Below are positions 15,523 through 22,859 of a DNA stretch of 39,405 nt, in pieces. The stretch lies in NCBI RefSeq assembly GCF_014648495.1, contig NZ_BMRF01000036.1, forward strand, positions 1 through 39,405. The letters run 5' to 3'. The translations under genes were made by a program, and so were the position numbers. The notes under the pieces are model-generated. The model made no database searches and was not told the DNA's origin. It was given only the letters and a program-made list of their open reading frames with translations. Within the stretch, counting starts at the first letter, position 1; each line of letters opens with the position of its first letter. Origin of the DNA: Actinomadura cremea. Its GTDB lineage: Bacteria > Actinomycetota > Actinomycetes > Streptosporangiales > Streptosporangiaceae.

Positions 15523-17079
15523 CTAGTCGGAGATGCCGAAGGCCCTTACGGTGTTGTAGGTCGAGGAGCCGTCGCCGAGGTACTCGATGCCCTGCTTGGT
15601 GGCCCAGTTCGTCCCGATGTAGAACAAGGGCGCGTCCCATGCCTCCTTGACCACGAACTCGTTCACCTTCTTGAAGAGCGGCGCGGCCTTCTGCGGATCG
15701 AGTTCGGCGTTGGCCTGGCCCATGAACTCCGTGAGCTTCGCGTCTTTCGTGCCGAACGGGTTGAGGTAGCCGCGCTCGCTAAAGTTGATCTCCGCCTCGC
15801 GCTGGGCGACGGTCAGCCCGTCGATGAAGAAGAACATCGGGTACTTCTTGGAGGCCACCGCCGAGACCGTGTTCTGCGGCGGTACAGGCTCCCACGTCAC
15901 CTTGACGCCGATCTCCCCGAGCGACTGGGTGATCGACGGCTCGAAGCTCTTGGAGAAGATGAGGCTGGGCATCGTCACGGAGAACCCGCCGCCGTAACCG
16001 GCATCGGCCAGCAGCTTCTTGGCGCCCTCGGGATCATAGGGGTGGGTCTGCTCGAGGGAGGCGTCGTAGGCCATGCCTTTGGGGCTGAACAGTTGCTGGG
16101 TCGCCTTGCCGCCGCCCTGCAGCAACTGCTTGACGAACTTCTGCCGGTCGAAGGCCATGTTGATCGCCCGCCGGACCCGCGGGTCCGCCAGCGGCTTGAG
16201 CCTGGCACCCTCCCGATCGGCCAGCACGAGGTTGCCGATGGCGGTCGCCTCGACGAACTCGACGTCGAAGCCGGCGGCCTTGATCTGCTCGACCTGCGGC
16301 ATCTCGACATTAGCGGCGTTGATTTCGCCGGCCCGCAGGGCGTTGAAGGCCGCGGTGCGGTCCTGGATCACCCGGATCTTCACGGTCTCGAACGGATAGG
16401 CCTTGGCGTTCCAGTAGTCGTCGCGCCGCTTGAGCACATAGGTCGAGCCGTTCACCGTCTGGGACTTGTCGAGCGTGTATGCCCCCGAGCCCACCGGATC
16501 GAGCGCCGTGCGTTCGGCGTCCAGCGTCGCGGGGTCACCGATGACGCCGGCGGCATGCGCGAGCGAGCTGAGCAGGCCGCCGTCCGGGGCCTTGAGCTCG
16601 AGCACGACGGTGAGGTCGTCGGGGGTCTCGACCGAATCGATGGAGGCGAGCTTGCCCTGCTGCTGGCCGGGCGTCCCCATGGTGCGCTCGAGCGTGGTCT
16701 TCACCGCGGCGGCGTTCACCGGCGCCCCCGAACTGAACTTCATCCCCTGGCGCAGCTTCAGCGTCAGCGTGCGTCCGTCGTCGGAGTACTTCCAGCTCTG
16801 CGCTGCGTTGGGCTGGACCTTCCCCTGGTTGTCGAGGTAGAGCAGCGTGTCGTAAATGGAGTTCCAGACGTAGGTCTGCTGCCCTTCCGAAAGCCGTGCC
16901 GGGTCGAAGGTGTTCGGGGCTCCCTGGATCGCGAAGGCGAGCGTCGCCTTCTCGGAGGAGGACGAGCCGCCGGAGCCGCCGGAGCCGCCGCAGGCGGCCG
17001 TCGCCACCAGCATGGCGGCGGCGATCATCGTGGTGGCGGTCCGCCTCCAGGGGCGTGCGCCGAATGGCCGAATTCGCAT
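15523..17079 (-). CDS. Family-5 extracellular solute-binding lipoprotein
   Basis: A 518-residue lipoprotein: Arg-rich start, hydrophobic helix TTMIAAAMLVATAA and lipobox TAAC with C30 as the lipidated residue, then a Gly/Ser linker. The body has the SBP_bac_5 features: ATLAFAIQGAPNTFDPARLSEGQQTYVWNSIYDTLL, LTLKLRQGMKFSSGAPVNA and VGSGAYTL. The family binds peptides, nickel chelates, opines and oligosaccharides. Here the neighbours (glycosidases, LacI) favour a glycoside, while the nickel-dependent lar genes leave a nickel chelate possible. ATG 17079 is preceded by AAGGATTTCTT. It is first of the four-gene importer set. Confidence 0.9.
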   Translation of the reverse strand: MRIRPFGARPWRRTATTMIAAAMLVATAACGGSGGSGGSSSSEKATLAFAIQGAPNTFDPARLSEGQQTYVWNSIYDTLLYLDNQGKVQPNAAQSWKYSDDGRTLTLKLRQGMKFSSGAPVNAAAVKTTLERTMGTPGQQQGKLASIDSVETPDDLTVVLELKAPDGGLLSSLAHAAGVIGDPATLDAERTALDPVGSGAYTLDKSQTVNGSTYVLKRRDDYWNAKAYPFETVKIRVIQDRTAAFNALRAGEINAANVEMPQVEQIKAAGFDVEFVEATAIGNLVLADREGARLKPLADPRVRRAINMAFDRQKFVKQLLQGGGKATQQLFSPKGMAYDASLEQTHPYDPEGAKKLLADAGYGGGFSVTMPSLIFSKSFEPSITQSLGEIGVKVTWEPVPPQNTVSAVASKKYPMFFFIDGLTVAQREAEINFSERGYLNPFGTKDAKLTEFMGQANAELDPQKAAPLFKKVNEFVVKEAWDAPLFYIGTNWATKQGIEYLGDGSSTYNTVRAFGISD

Positions 17080-17434
17080 AAGAAATCCTTTGCCCTGCGA
17101 TCTGACGCATAGAAATGGAGGAGAAGCAGGGAGCGACCCCTTCCCTCGAACCCTTTGCGTCGGTTACTTGGCGATGATTACGGGTGTCGGGGAGCGCCTA
17201 CGCTAGGGTGATGGCCGGACGGACGGCCGAGGTCGATGCAGAGCTTGCGGCGCCCGGGAAGCGGATCATGCCGGACTCCTTGTCGGGGGTGGGCGCGGGA
17301 TGATGCCGCGTTTCTACAGAGTTACAGGTCAATTAATCGTTCCGTCCTTGCCGACGGCAAGCGGTTGCCATCTGTTGCCGTGACCTGGGCCACTCCGGCC
17401 CCGGCCGAAGGCTGGTTGAGGGAGGCAAACACCA
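17080..17434. promoter_or_regulatory. Divergent promoter region between importer and lacI
   Basis: A 355-base stretch without a gene. It should hold promoters for the importer (leftward) and lacI (rightward). Its right part contains an AT-richer patch (CAATTAATCG, about 17330-17339) directly before the LacI-type operator. A small hairpin CGCGG/CCGCG (17294-17310) is also visible. I see no riboswitch or RNA gene that I can support. Confidence 0.5.
17356..17380 (+). promoter_or_regulatory. LacI-type operator, copy 2 (lacI promoter)
   Basis: Core GGCAAGCGGTTGCC (17356-17369), then A, TCT and GTTGCCG. A further TTGCC at 17348-17352 makes a second, overlapping inverted repeat (TTGCC-gac-GGCAA). 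It lies 55 bases upstream of the lacI start, consistent with autoregulation. The same motif is at 2965-2988 and 33604-33625. Confidence 0.72.
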
Positions 17435-18487
17435 GTGAGCGATCGGGACGTCTCTTCCGCATCCGAGGGCGGCGCCGACAAACCGCCGACGATCTATGAC
17501 GTGGCCGAGGCGGCGGGCGTGGCCGCATCCACGGTCTCCCGCACCTTCGCCCGTCCCGGCCGGGTCAACGCCACAACCGCCGAGCGCATCCGGCAAGTGG
17601 CCGCGGAACTTGGCTACCGGGTGAACCCGCTGGCGTCGGCGCTGCCGACCGGCCGCACCTCCACGCTCGCGCTGGTCGTCTCCGACGTGACGAACCCGTT
17701 CTACGCGGAGATCATCCGCGGCGCGGAGGGCGCCGCCGCCGAGGCGGGCTTCGTCATCCTGCTCATCGACGCTCAGGAGTCCAACCGAACGGAGCGCGAC
17801 AGCCTGGAACGGGCAATGCCCATCGTCGATGGAATCATCCTGGCCGGCACACGCATGTCGGACTCGGCGATCCACATGGCGGCCAAGCAACGGCCCACGG
17901 TGGTTCTCAACCGGCAGGTCGCCGACGTACCCAGCATCGTCCTGGACAACGCGCTCGGCATGCGCCTGGCCGCCCGGCACCTGGCCGAGCACGACCACCG
18001 TGCGCTGACGTACGTGGCCGGTCCTGAGGCTTCCTGGGTGGACGGCATGCGCTGGCGGTGCCTGCGCGAAGCCGCCGAGGAGGCTGGACTCCGGGTGCAG
18101 CGCACCGGTCCGTGCCCACCCACCATCGCGGGCGGGCACGAAGCCGCCGCCACCCTGGTCCAGGACCTTCCGACCGCCGTCGTGGCCTATAACGACCAGG
18201 TGGCCATCGGGCTGATGCTCGCCCTGCAGGCCGCGGCTCACCGGGTGCCGCAGGAGATCAGCGTGATCGGCTGCGACAATATCTTTCCCGCCCAGCTCGT
18301 CACGCCCGCCCTGACCACCGTGGCCGCGCCCTTGCGCACCCAGGGCCGCAACGCCGTCCACGCAATCCTGGCCGCACGCTCCGGAAGCTCGCTTCGCGCC
18401 GACCCGGCGGTGCCCCTGCCGGTCAAGCTTCTGGTCCGCAATTCGACCGCTCGCCGCCGCCACTCCTTGTCCACGTCCCGTACTTGA
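17435..18487 (+). CDS. LacI-family transcriptional regulator
   Basis: A 350-residue LacI regulator. The headpiece spans about residues 18-72: PTIYDVAEAAGVAASTVSRTF, then AERIRQVAAELGYRVNPLA with the hinge helix. The periplasmic-binding-like effector domain follows (TLALVVSDVTNPFYAEIIRGAE, VIGCDNIFPAQLVTPALTTVA). The GTG start at 17435 has GGGAGG nine bases upstream. A central-CG palindrome 55 bases before the start recurs before uxaC/larA and the GH106-like gene, so this protein is the best candidate to bind all three. The effector is probably a sugar or uronate intermediate. It is followed by a bidirectional terminator. Confidence 0.9.
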   Translation: MSDRDVSSASEGGADKPPTIYDVAEAAGVAASTVSRTFARPGRVNATTAERIRQVAAELGYRVNPLASALPTGRTSTLALVVSDVTNPFYAEIIRGAEGAAAEAGFVILLIDAQESNRTERDSLERAMPIVDGIILAGTRMSDSAIHMAAKQRPTVVLNRQVADVPSIVLDNALGMRLAARHLAEHDHRALTYVAGPEASWVDGMRWRCLREAAEEAGLRVQRTGPCPPTIAGGHEAAATLVQDLPTAVVAYNDQVAIGLMLALQAAAHRVPQEISVIGCDNIFPAQLVTPALTTVAAPLRTQGRNAVHAILAARSGSSLRADPAVPLPVKLLVRNSTARRRHSLSTSRT

Positions 18488-18500
18488 ACGGACGCCGACC

Positions 18501-18540
18501 GCGTCGGGAGCGCACCGCCCCCGCAGCACGCTCCCGACGC
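18501..18540. terminator. Bidirectional terminator between lacI and P450
   Basis: Perfect 12-bp stem GCGTCGGGAGCG (18501-18512) and CGCTCCCGACGC (18529-18540) with a 16-base loop, midway between two convergent genes. Confidence 0.7.
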
Positions 18541-18556
18541 TGCGAGCGATTTCCGC

Positions 18557-19780
18557 TTACCGAAGGACGAGCGGGAGGGTCTCCCAGCCGCGAACCGTGG
18601 ACGTCTGCCCCAGCTTCGCGTCGTCCCAGTCCACATCCCACGTGGGGAACCGCTTGAGGATCTCTTCCATCGCGATCTTGCCTTCCAGGCGTGCCAGTGC
18701 CGCGCCCAGGCAGTAGTGGCCACCCAGCCCGAAGGTCAACTGCTGGCCGATGTCGCGGTGGACGGCGAAGCGGTCGGGGTCGCCGTGCCGCCGGGGGTCG
18801 CGGTTCGCGGAGCCGACGATGAACAGCAGGGCGCTACCAGCGGGCACGGTCCGGCCGTGGAACTCGGCGTCCTCGTTGACGTACCGGGCGATGAAGTGAC
18901 CGGTCGGTTCGTAGCGCAGGATCTCCTCGATCGCGTTGGGGATCAGCGACGGGTGGTCCACCAGTTCGCGGCGCTGGTCGGGGTGGCGGGCCAGCACGGC
19001 GCCGATCCAGCCGATGAGCCGCCCGGTCGTCTCGTTCCCGGCGTTCGCGACGACATTGACGTAGGTGAGGACCTCGTCGCGGGTGAGCGTGCGGACCTGC
19101 CCGTTCTCGTCCTCGAACTCCGCGTTCAGCAGGTCGGTCATGAGGTCGTCGGAAGGGTGCTCCCTGCGCCAGTCGATGTACTCGCCGAACGCCTCGTTGG
19201 TGAGCGTCGCCGCCCCCTGGAAGTTCATCTGCTTGCCGTCTTCGGTGCGCAGGGCCTCGTCGGCCATATCACGGATGGTCGGCTGGTCGGCCTCCGGGAT
19301 GCCGAGGAGCATACCGATCACGCGCATCGGCAGCTCGGCGCCGACCGCCTCGATGAGGTCGAAGCGGTCGGCGCCGACGAGCGGGTCGAGAACGGCGGTG
19401 CAGAATCGCCGCACCTGGGGCTCAAGCATGCCGATCCGCCGCGGCGTGAAGACGCGCGAGAGCAGGCGGCGGTGAATGTCGTGGATGGGCGGGTCCTCGA
19501 AAATGAGGGTGCCCGACGGCATCTCGTACCCCGACTGGATGATTTCGAGGATGTCTCCCCGGGACGAGGAGAACGTCTTCCAGTCGGGCAGGCCCCGCTC
19601 GCAGTCGGCGTACCGGCTGACCGCGTAGAAGTCGTACTTCTCGTTGTAGTAGAGAGGCTCTTCCTCCCGGAGCCGCTTGTAGATCGGGTACGGGTCTTGA
19701 GCGAACTTCGCGTCGTAGGGATCCCAGTAGATCTCGCCGCCGGTCGCCACCTGCGGTACCTCCGGACTCGCGTGGGTCAT
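18557..19780 (-). CDS. Cytochrome P450 (first copy)
   Basis: A 407-residue soluble bacterial P450. The I-helix oxygen-activation motif ANAGNETT is at 245-252, with Glu where many have Asp. The K-helix ExxR is E286-R289 (EEILR). The haem loop is FGLGGHYCLG (350-359) with C357 as the thiolate ligand. It should hydroxylate a hydrophobic substrate, using electrons from a ferredoxin not encoded here. ATG 19780 (MTHASPEVPQ) was chosen at the family N-terminus; it lies 17 bases after the SDR gene, so the two share a transcript. It is closely similar, over most of the visible length, to the P450 at 38495, for example in SPRG/SVRGDILEIIQ and GTLIFEDPP. The family number cannot be assigned by eye. Confidence 0.92.
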   Translation of the reverse strand: MTHASPEVPQVATGGEIYWDPYDAKFAQDPYPIYKRLREEEPLYYNEKYDFYAVSRYADCERGLPDWKTFSSSRGDILEIIQSGYEMPSGTLIFEDPPIHDIHRRLLSRVFTPRRIGMLEPQVRRFCTAVLDPLVGADRFDLIEAVGAELPMRVIGMLLGIPEADQPTIRDMADEALRTEDGKQMNFQGAATLTNEAFGEYIDWRREHPSDDLMTDLLNAEFEDENGQVRTLTRDEVLTYVNVVANAGNETTGRLIGWIGAVLARHPDQRRELVDHPSLIPNAIEEILRYEPTGHFIARYVNEDAEFHGRTVPAGSALLFIVGSANRDPRRHGDPDRFAVHRDIGQQLTFGLGGHYCLGAALARLEGKIAMEEILKRFPTWDVDWDDAKLGQTSTVRGWETLPLVLR

Positions 19781-19796
19781 GGCCGGTCTCACGCGC

Positions 19797-20633
19797 TCAC
19801 TTGAGCAGCGAGCCCGCGTCGATCGGCAGGGGCACACCGGTGACGTAGCGGGCGTCCTCCGAGACCAGGAAGAGCACGGCGTTGCTGACGTCCACCGGCT
19901 CCACCCACGGGACCGGCAGCGTGTTCATCATCTGCGAGACGACCGCCATGTCGTCCGCCCCCGGGTTCTCCAGGTCGGGGCGGAACATGCGCATGGTCAT
20001 CTCGTTCATGAACATCGGGCTGTTGACCTGGGTGGGGTGCACGGAGTTCACCCGGATGCTGTGCTCGGCGAACTCGACCGCCATGCTGCGCATGAGCCCG
20101 ACGACGCCGTGCTTGGAGGCGATGTAGTTCGCGATGTTCGGGTGGGCCTTAAGCCCTCCCACCGAACTGGTGAGGACGATCGAGCCGCCGCGGCCGGCGT
20201 CGATGATGTGCGGGACCGCGGCCTTGACCGTGTGCCAGACGCCGGTGAGGTTGACGTCGATCGAGTCCTGCCACAGCTGGGCGCTCATCTTCTCGAGCTT
20301 GTCGCCGGAGGCGGCGAGGCCGGCGTTGGCCAGGATGATGTCCAGCCGGCCGAGGCGGCTTACACCGTCGTCGACGGCCGCCTTCAGCGCGTCGTAGTCG
20401 CGCACGTCCACCTGGGCGGTGACGATACGGCGACCCAACTTTTCGACCTGGGCGGCGGTTTCGGCCAGGTCCTCGGGGGTGCCCATCGGGACGGGCACGG
20501 TGTCGATCTGCTTGCAGATGTCGATGGCGATGATGTCCGCGCCTTCCTCCGCCAGGCGCACGGCGTGGCTGCGGCCCTGGCCGCGCGCCGCGCCCGTGAT
20601 GAACGCGACCTTGCCTTCGACTCTTCCGGCCAT
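19797..20633 (-). CDS. Mycofactocin-type SDR oxidoreductase (1)
   Basis: A 278-residue short-chain dehydrogenase. It begins MAGRVEGKVAFITGAARG, then QGRSHAVRLAEEGADIIAIDIC, the signature of the mycofactocin-coupled SDR group (which holds its NAD and re-oxidises it with mycofactocin). DVRD, LANAG, SSVGG and the catalytic YIASK follow, and the C-terminus GVPLPIDAGSLLK is typical. An insertion after the second strand (KQIDTVPVPMGTPEDLAET) is another hallmark. It probably oxidises an alcohol made by the adjacent P450. ATG 20633 has GAGGAAACC before it. No mycofactocin biosynthesis genes are in the window. Confidence 0.88.
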   Translation of the reverse strand: MAGRVEGKVAFITGAARGQGRSHAVRLAEEGADIIAIDICKQIDTVPVPMGTPEDLAETAAQVEKLGRRIVTAQVDVRDYDALKAAVDDGVSRLGRLDIILANAGLAASGDKLEKMSAQLWQDSIDVNLTGVWHTVKAAVPHIIDAGRGGSIVLTSSVGGLKAHPNIANYIASKHGVVGLMRSMAVEFAEHSIRVNSVHPTQVNSPMFMNEMTMRMFRPDLENPGADDMAVVSQMMNTLPVPWVEPVDVSNAVLFLVSEDARYVTGVPLPIDAGSLLK

Positions 20634-20753
20634 GGTTTCCTCTTTCTCAGTTGGTGAAGCCTGCTTGCTCGGATGGTGGGGTTGTTCGGCGGAGGCCCGC
20701 CGGTGGTCGGCTCCGGCCGGACGCCGCCGGGTCAACGGGACCTCAAGTGGTGA

Positions 20754-21485
20754 TCAAGGAGTGCGGCGAGCGGTACGCCGTTGGCTGAGGCGACGCACGA
20801 GGAACAGGGAGAGCAGGAGGACGGCCCCGGCCGCCACGGGGCCGATGCGCTTGATGACCCCGCCGCCCGCCGCGCCGAGCAGATCGATCGGCTCGGCCGC
20901 TACGCGTTCCGCCACGGAGGGCGCGCCGGACTCCTCGTCCGGGCGCGCGGACGTCGACGCCGCACCAGTCGCCGACCGTCCGGCCGGTGCGGTTTCCCGG
21001 GGAACGGCTTCCTCTGGGGCAGCGCCCTCGCCGGGCGGAGAACCGGCCGAGAGTTCATCGGCGAGATTGGCGGCGAACTGTCCGATTAGCGTGCCCGCCA
21101 CCTCGACGAGGGCACCGCGGCCGAACTGTGCCGGCTTGCCGGTGATGGCGAGGTCCGTCTCCACCAGGACGTCGGTCGCCTCGCCCGCCGCCACGAGCAT
21201 GCACGTGACGACCGCCTTCGCGGTTCCGCTGCCGCGCAGCTCTCGTCCGGTGGCCTCCAGGACCGCGGTGCGGGCGTCCTCGTCCTGGGAGATGAACGTG
21301 ACATTGCCGTTGTATGTGAGCCCGATCGGTCCGAGCTTGACCTTGATCTTGCCGCTGTAGCGGTCGCCGTCGCGCGCGGTGAGGGTCGCCCCGGGCACGC
21401 ACGGCGCGATCCGCTCGATGTCCAGCAGGACCCGCCACGCCTCAGTGACCGGCACGGGGATGCTCAGGCTGTTCTCCAGTCTCAT
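20754..21485 (-). CDS. CoxG-like SRPBCC protein with C-terminal membrane anchor
   Basis: A 243-residue protein. Residues 1-145 are a CoxG/SRPBCC domain: MRLENSLSIPVPVTEAWRVL, IERIAPCVPGATLT, then ITGKPAQFGRGALVEVAG. After a Pro/Glu/Ser/Thr-rich linker, a hydrophobic helix (VAAGAVLLLSLFLV) is followed by RRLSQRR, which would tether it to the membrane. CoxG proteins help assemble or anchor molybdenum hydroxylases of the CO dehydrogenase type. ATG 21485 overlaps the small-subunit stop (ATGA), so it is the fourth coupled gene of that operon. Confidence 0.85.
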   Translation of the reverse strand: MRLENSLSIPVPVTEAWRVLLDIERIAPCVPGATLTARDGDRYSGKIKVKLGPIGLTYNGNVTFISQDEDARTAVLEATGRELRGSGTAKAVVTCMLVAAGEATDVLVETDLAITGKPAQFGRGALVEVAGTLIGQFAANLADELSAGSPPGEGAAPEEAVPRETAPAGRSATGAASTSARPDEESGAPSVAERVAAEPIDLLGAAGGGVIKRIGPVAAGAVLLLSLFLVRRLSQRRTARRTP

Positions 21486-21991
21486 CCGCAATCAGTCCTC
21501 GTCGTTTCCGCCGATGTCGTCCGCGATGAGTCGGCCGCCGCGCGGGCGGCCGCGAGGATCCCCTGGTATCCGGTGCAGCGGCACAGGTTCCCGGACAAGG
21601 CGTCCCGGATCTCCTCGTCGGTGGGGTCGGGGTTCTCGTCTAGGAACGCGGTGGTGGAGATGATGAAGCCGGGCGTGCAAAAGCCGCACTGGAGCCCGTG
21701 GTGGTCACGGAAGGCGGCCTGGACGGGCGAGAGTTCGCCGTCCGGCGACGCGATCCCCTCGATCGTCGTGACCTCCGAGCCGTCCGCCTGGACGGCGAAC
21801 ACCAGGCAGGCGCGGACCGCCTCGCCGTCCAGCAGGATCGTGCACGCGCCGCAGACGCCGTGCTCGCAGCCCAGGTGGGTGCCGGTCAGCTCGCAGTTCT
21901 CGCGGAGGTGGTCGGCGAGGGTGAGACGGGGCTGCACCGTCGTGCGCCGCGCCACTCCGTTGATCTTCATGTCGATGTCGATGTCAGTCAC
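21482..21991 (-). CDS. Molybdenum hydroxylase small subunit, [2Fe-2S]
   Basis: A 169-residue iron-sulfur subunit of the xanthine dehydrogenase/CO dehydrogenase family. The plant-type cluster cysteines are C42, C47, C50 and C62 (GCEHGVCGAC). The second cluster uses C102, C105, C137 and C139 (QCGFCTPG, LCRCTGYQGI). It carries electrons from the molybdenum centre to the FAD subunit. The GTG start at 21991 has GAGGAGG upstream and overlaps the FAD-subunit stop by 8 bases; ATG at 21970 is a shorter alternative. Confidence 0.92.
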   Translation of the reverse strand: MTDIDIDMKINGVARRTTVQPRLTLADHLRENCELTGTHLGCEHGVCGACTILLDGEAVRACLVFAVQADGSEVTTIEGIASPDGELSPVQAAFRDHHGLQCGFCTPGFIISTTAFLDENPDPTDEEIRDALSGNLCRCTGYQGILAAARAAADSSRTTSAETTRTDCG

Positions 21992-22859
21992 CGCTCGCCT
22001 CCTCGACGGCCTTCCGCCACGCGCGGGCCACCATGAACGCCCCCACACGCCTGCGGTAGGCGGCGGATCCGTGCAGGTCGGACGGGATGGACTGGAGGTC
22101 GGCCACGGCCGTTCGGCCGACCTGTTCGGGGTCGATTGCGGCCGCCGGGGTGCCGGTCACGGCCGCCTCGGCGGCCGCGGCCCGCTGCGCGGCCGGGCCG
22201 AGGCCGAACAGGCCGATGCCGCAGCGCCGGACCCGTGCGTCCTCGTCGAGTTCGACCGCGACCGCGGCTCCCGCCAGCGCGAAGTCTCCGCGGCGACGGG
22301 CGAACTCCTCGACCGCGAACCCGCTGCGGCCGCCCCGCACGGGGAACGCGACTCCCGTCAGCAGTTCGTCTTCGGCCAGGTCGGTGCTCCACATCCCCGT
22401 GAAGAAGTCGGTCGCGGGAATCGTCCGGTGCCCCCGCGGCGAGTACGTCTCGAGCCGTGCGTCCAGGGCCAGCGCCACTGCCGGGTATTCGGCGGCCGCG
22501 TCGGCGTGGGCGAGCGACCCGCCAAGGGTCCCGCGGTTGCGGATCTGAAAGTGCCCGATCAGCGGAGTGGCCCGCGCCAGCAGCGGAACGTTCGCGGCGA
22601 CCTGGGCGGACCGCTCGATCGCGGTCTGCGTCGTGCGCGCCCCGACCCACAGCGATCCACCACGCCGCTCGATGCCGCGCAGTTCCGCCACGTGCCGCAG
22701 GTCGACCAGGTGGCCGAAGACGGCCAGCCGCAGGTTGAGCATGGGGGCCAGGCTCTGCCCGCCAGCGATGGCCTTGGCGTCCTCCCCCAGCCCGGCGAGC
22801 AGGGACACCGCCTCCGCGAGGTCCGATGGCGCGTGGTACTCGAACGATGCCGGTTTCAT
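21984..22859 (-). CDS. Molybdenum hydroxylase FAD-binding subunit
   Basis: A 291-residue CoxM-like subunit. It has the two FAD motifs AIAGGQSLAPMLNLRL (about 35-50) and IRNRGTLGGSLAHAD (about 105-120), and a C-terminal CO dehydrogenase flavoprotein domain. It would accept electrons from the [2Fe-2S] subunit and pass them to an acceptor. The ATG overlaps the large-subunit stop (ATGA), showing tight coupling in the order large-FAD-small-CoxG. Confidence 0.92.
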   Translation of the reverse strand: MKPASFEYHAPSDLAEAVSLLAGLGEDAKAIAGGQSLAPMLNLRLAVFGHLVDLRHVAELRGIERRGGSLWVGARTTQTAIERSAQVAANVPLLARATPLIGHFQIRNRGTLGGSLAHADAAAEYPAVALALDARLETYSPRGHRTIPATDFFTGMWSTDLAEDELLTGVAFPVRGGRSGFAVEEFARRRGDFALAGAAVAVELDEDARVRRCGIGLFGLGPAAQRAAAAEAAVTGTPAAAIDPEQVGRTAVADLQSIPSDLHGSAAYRRRVGAFMVARAWRKAVEEASGD

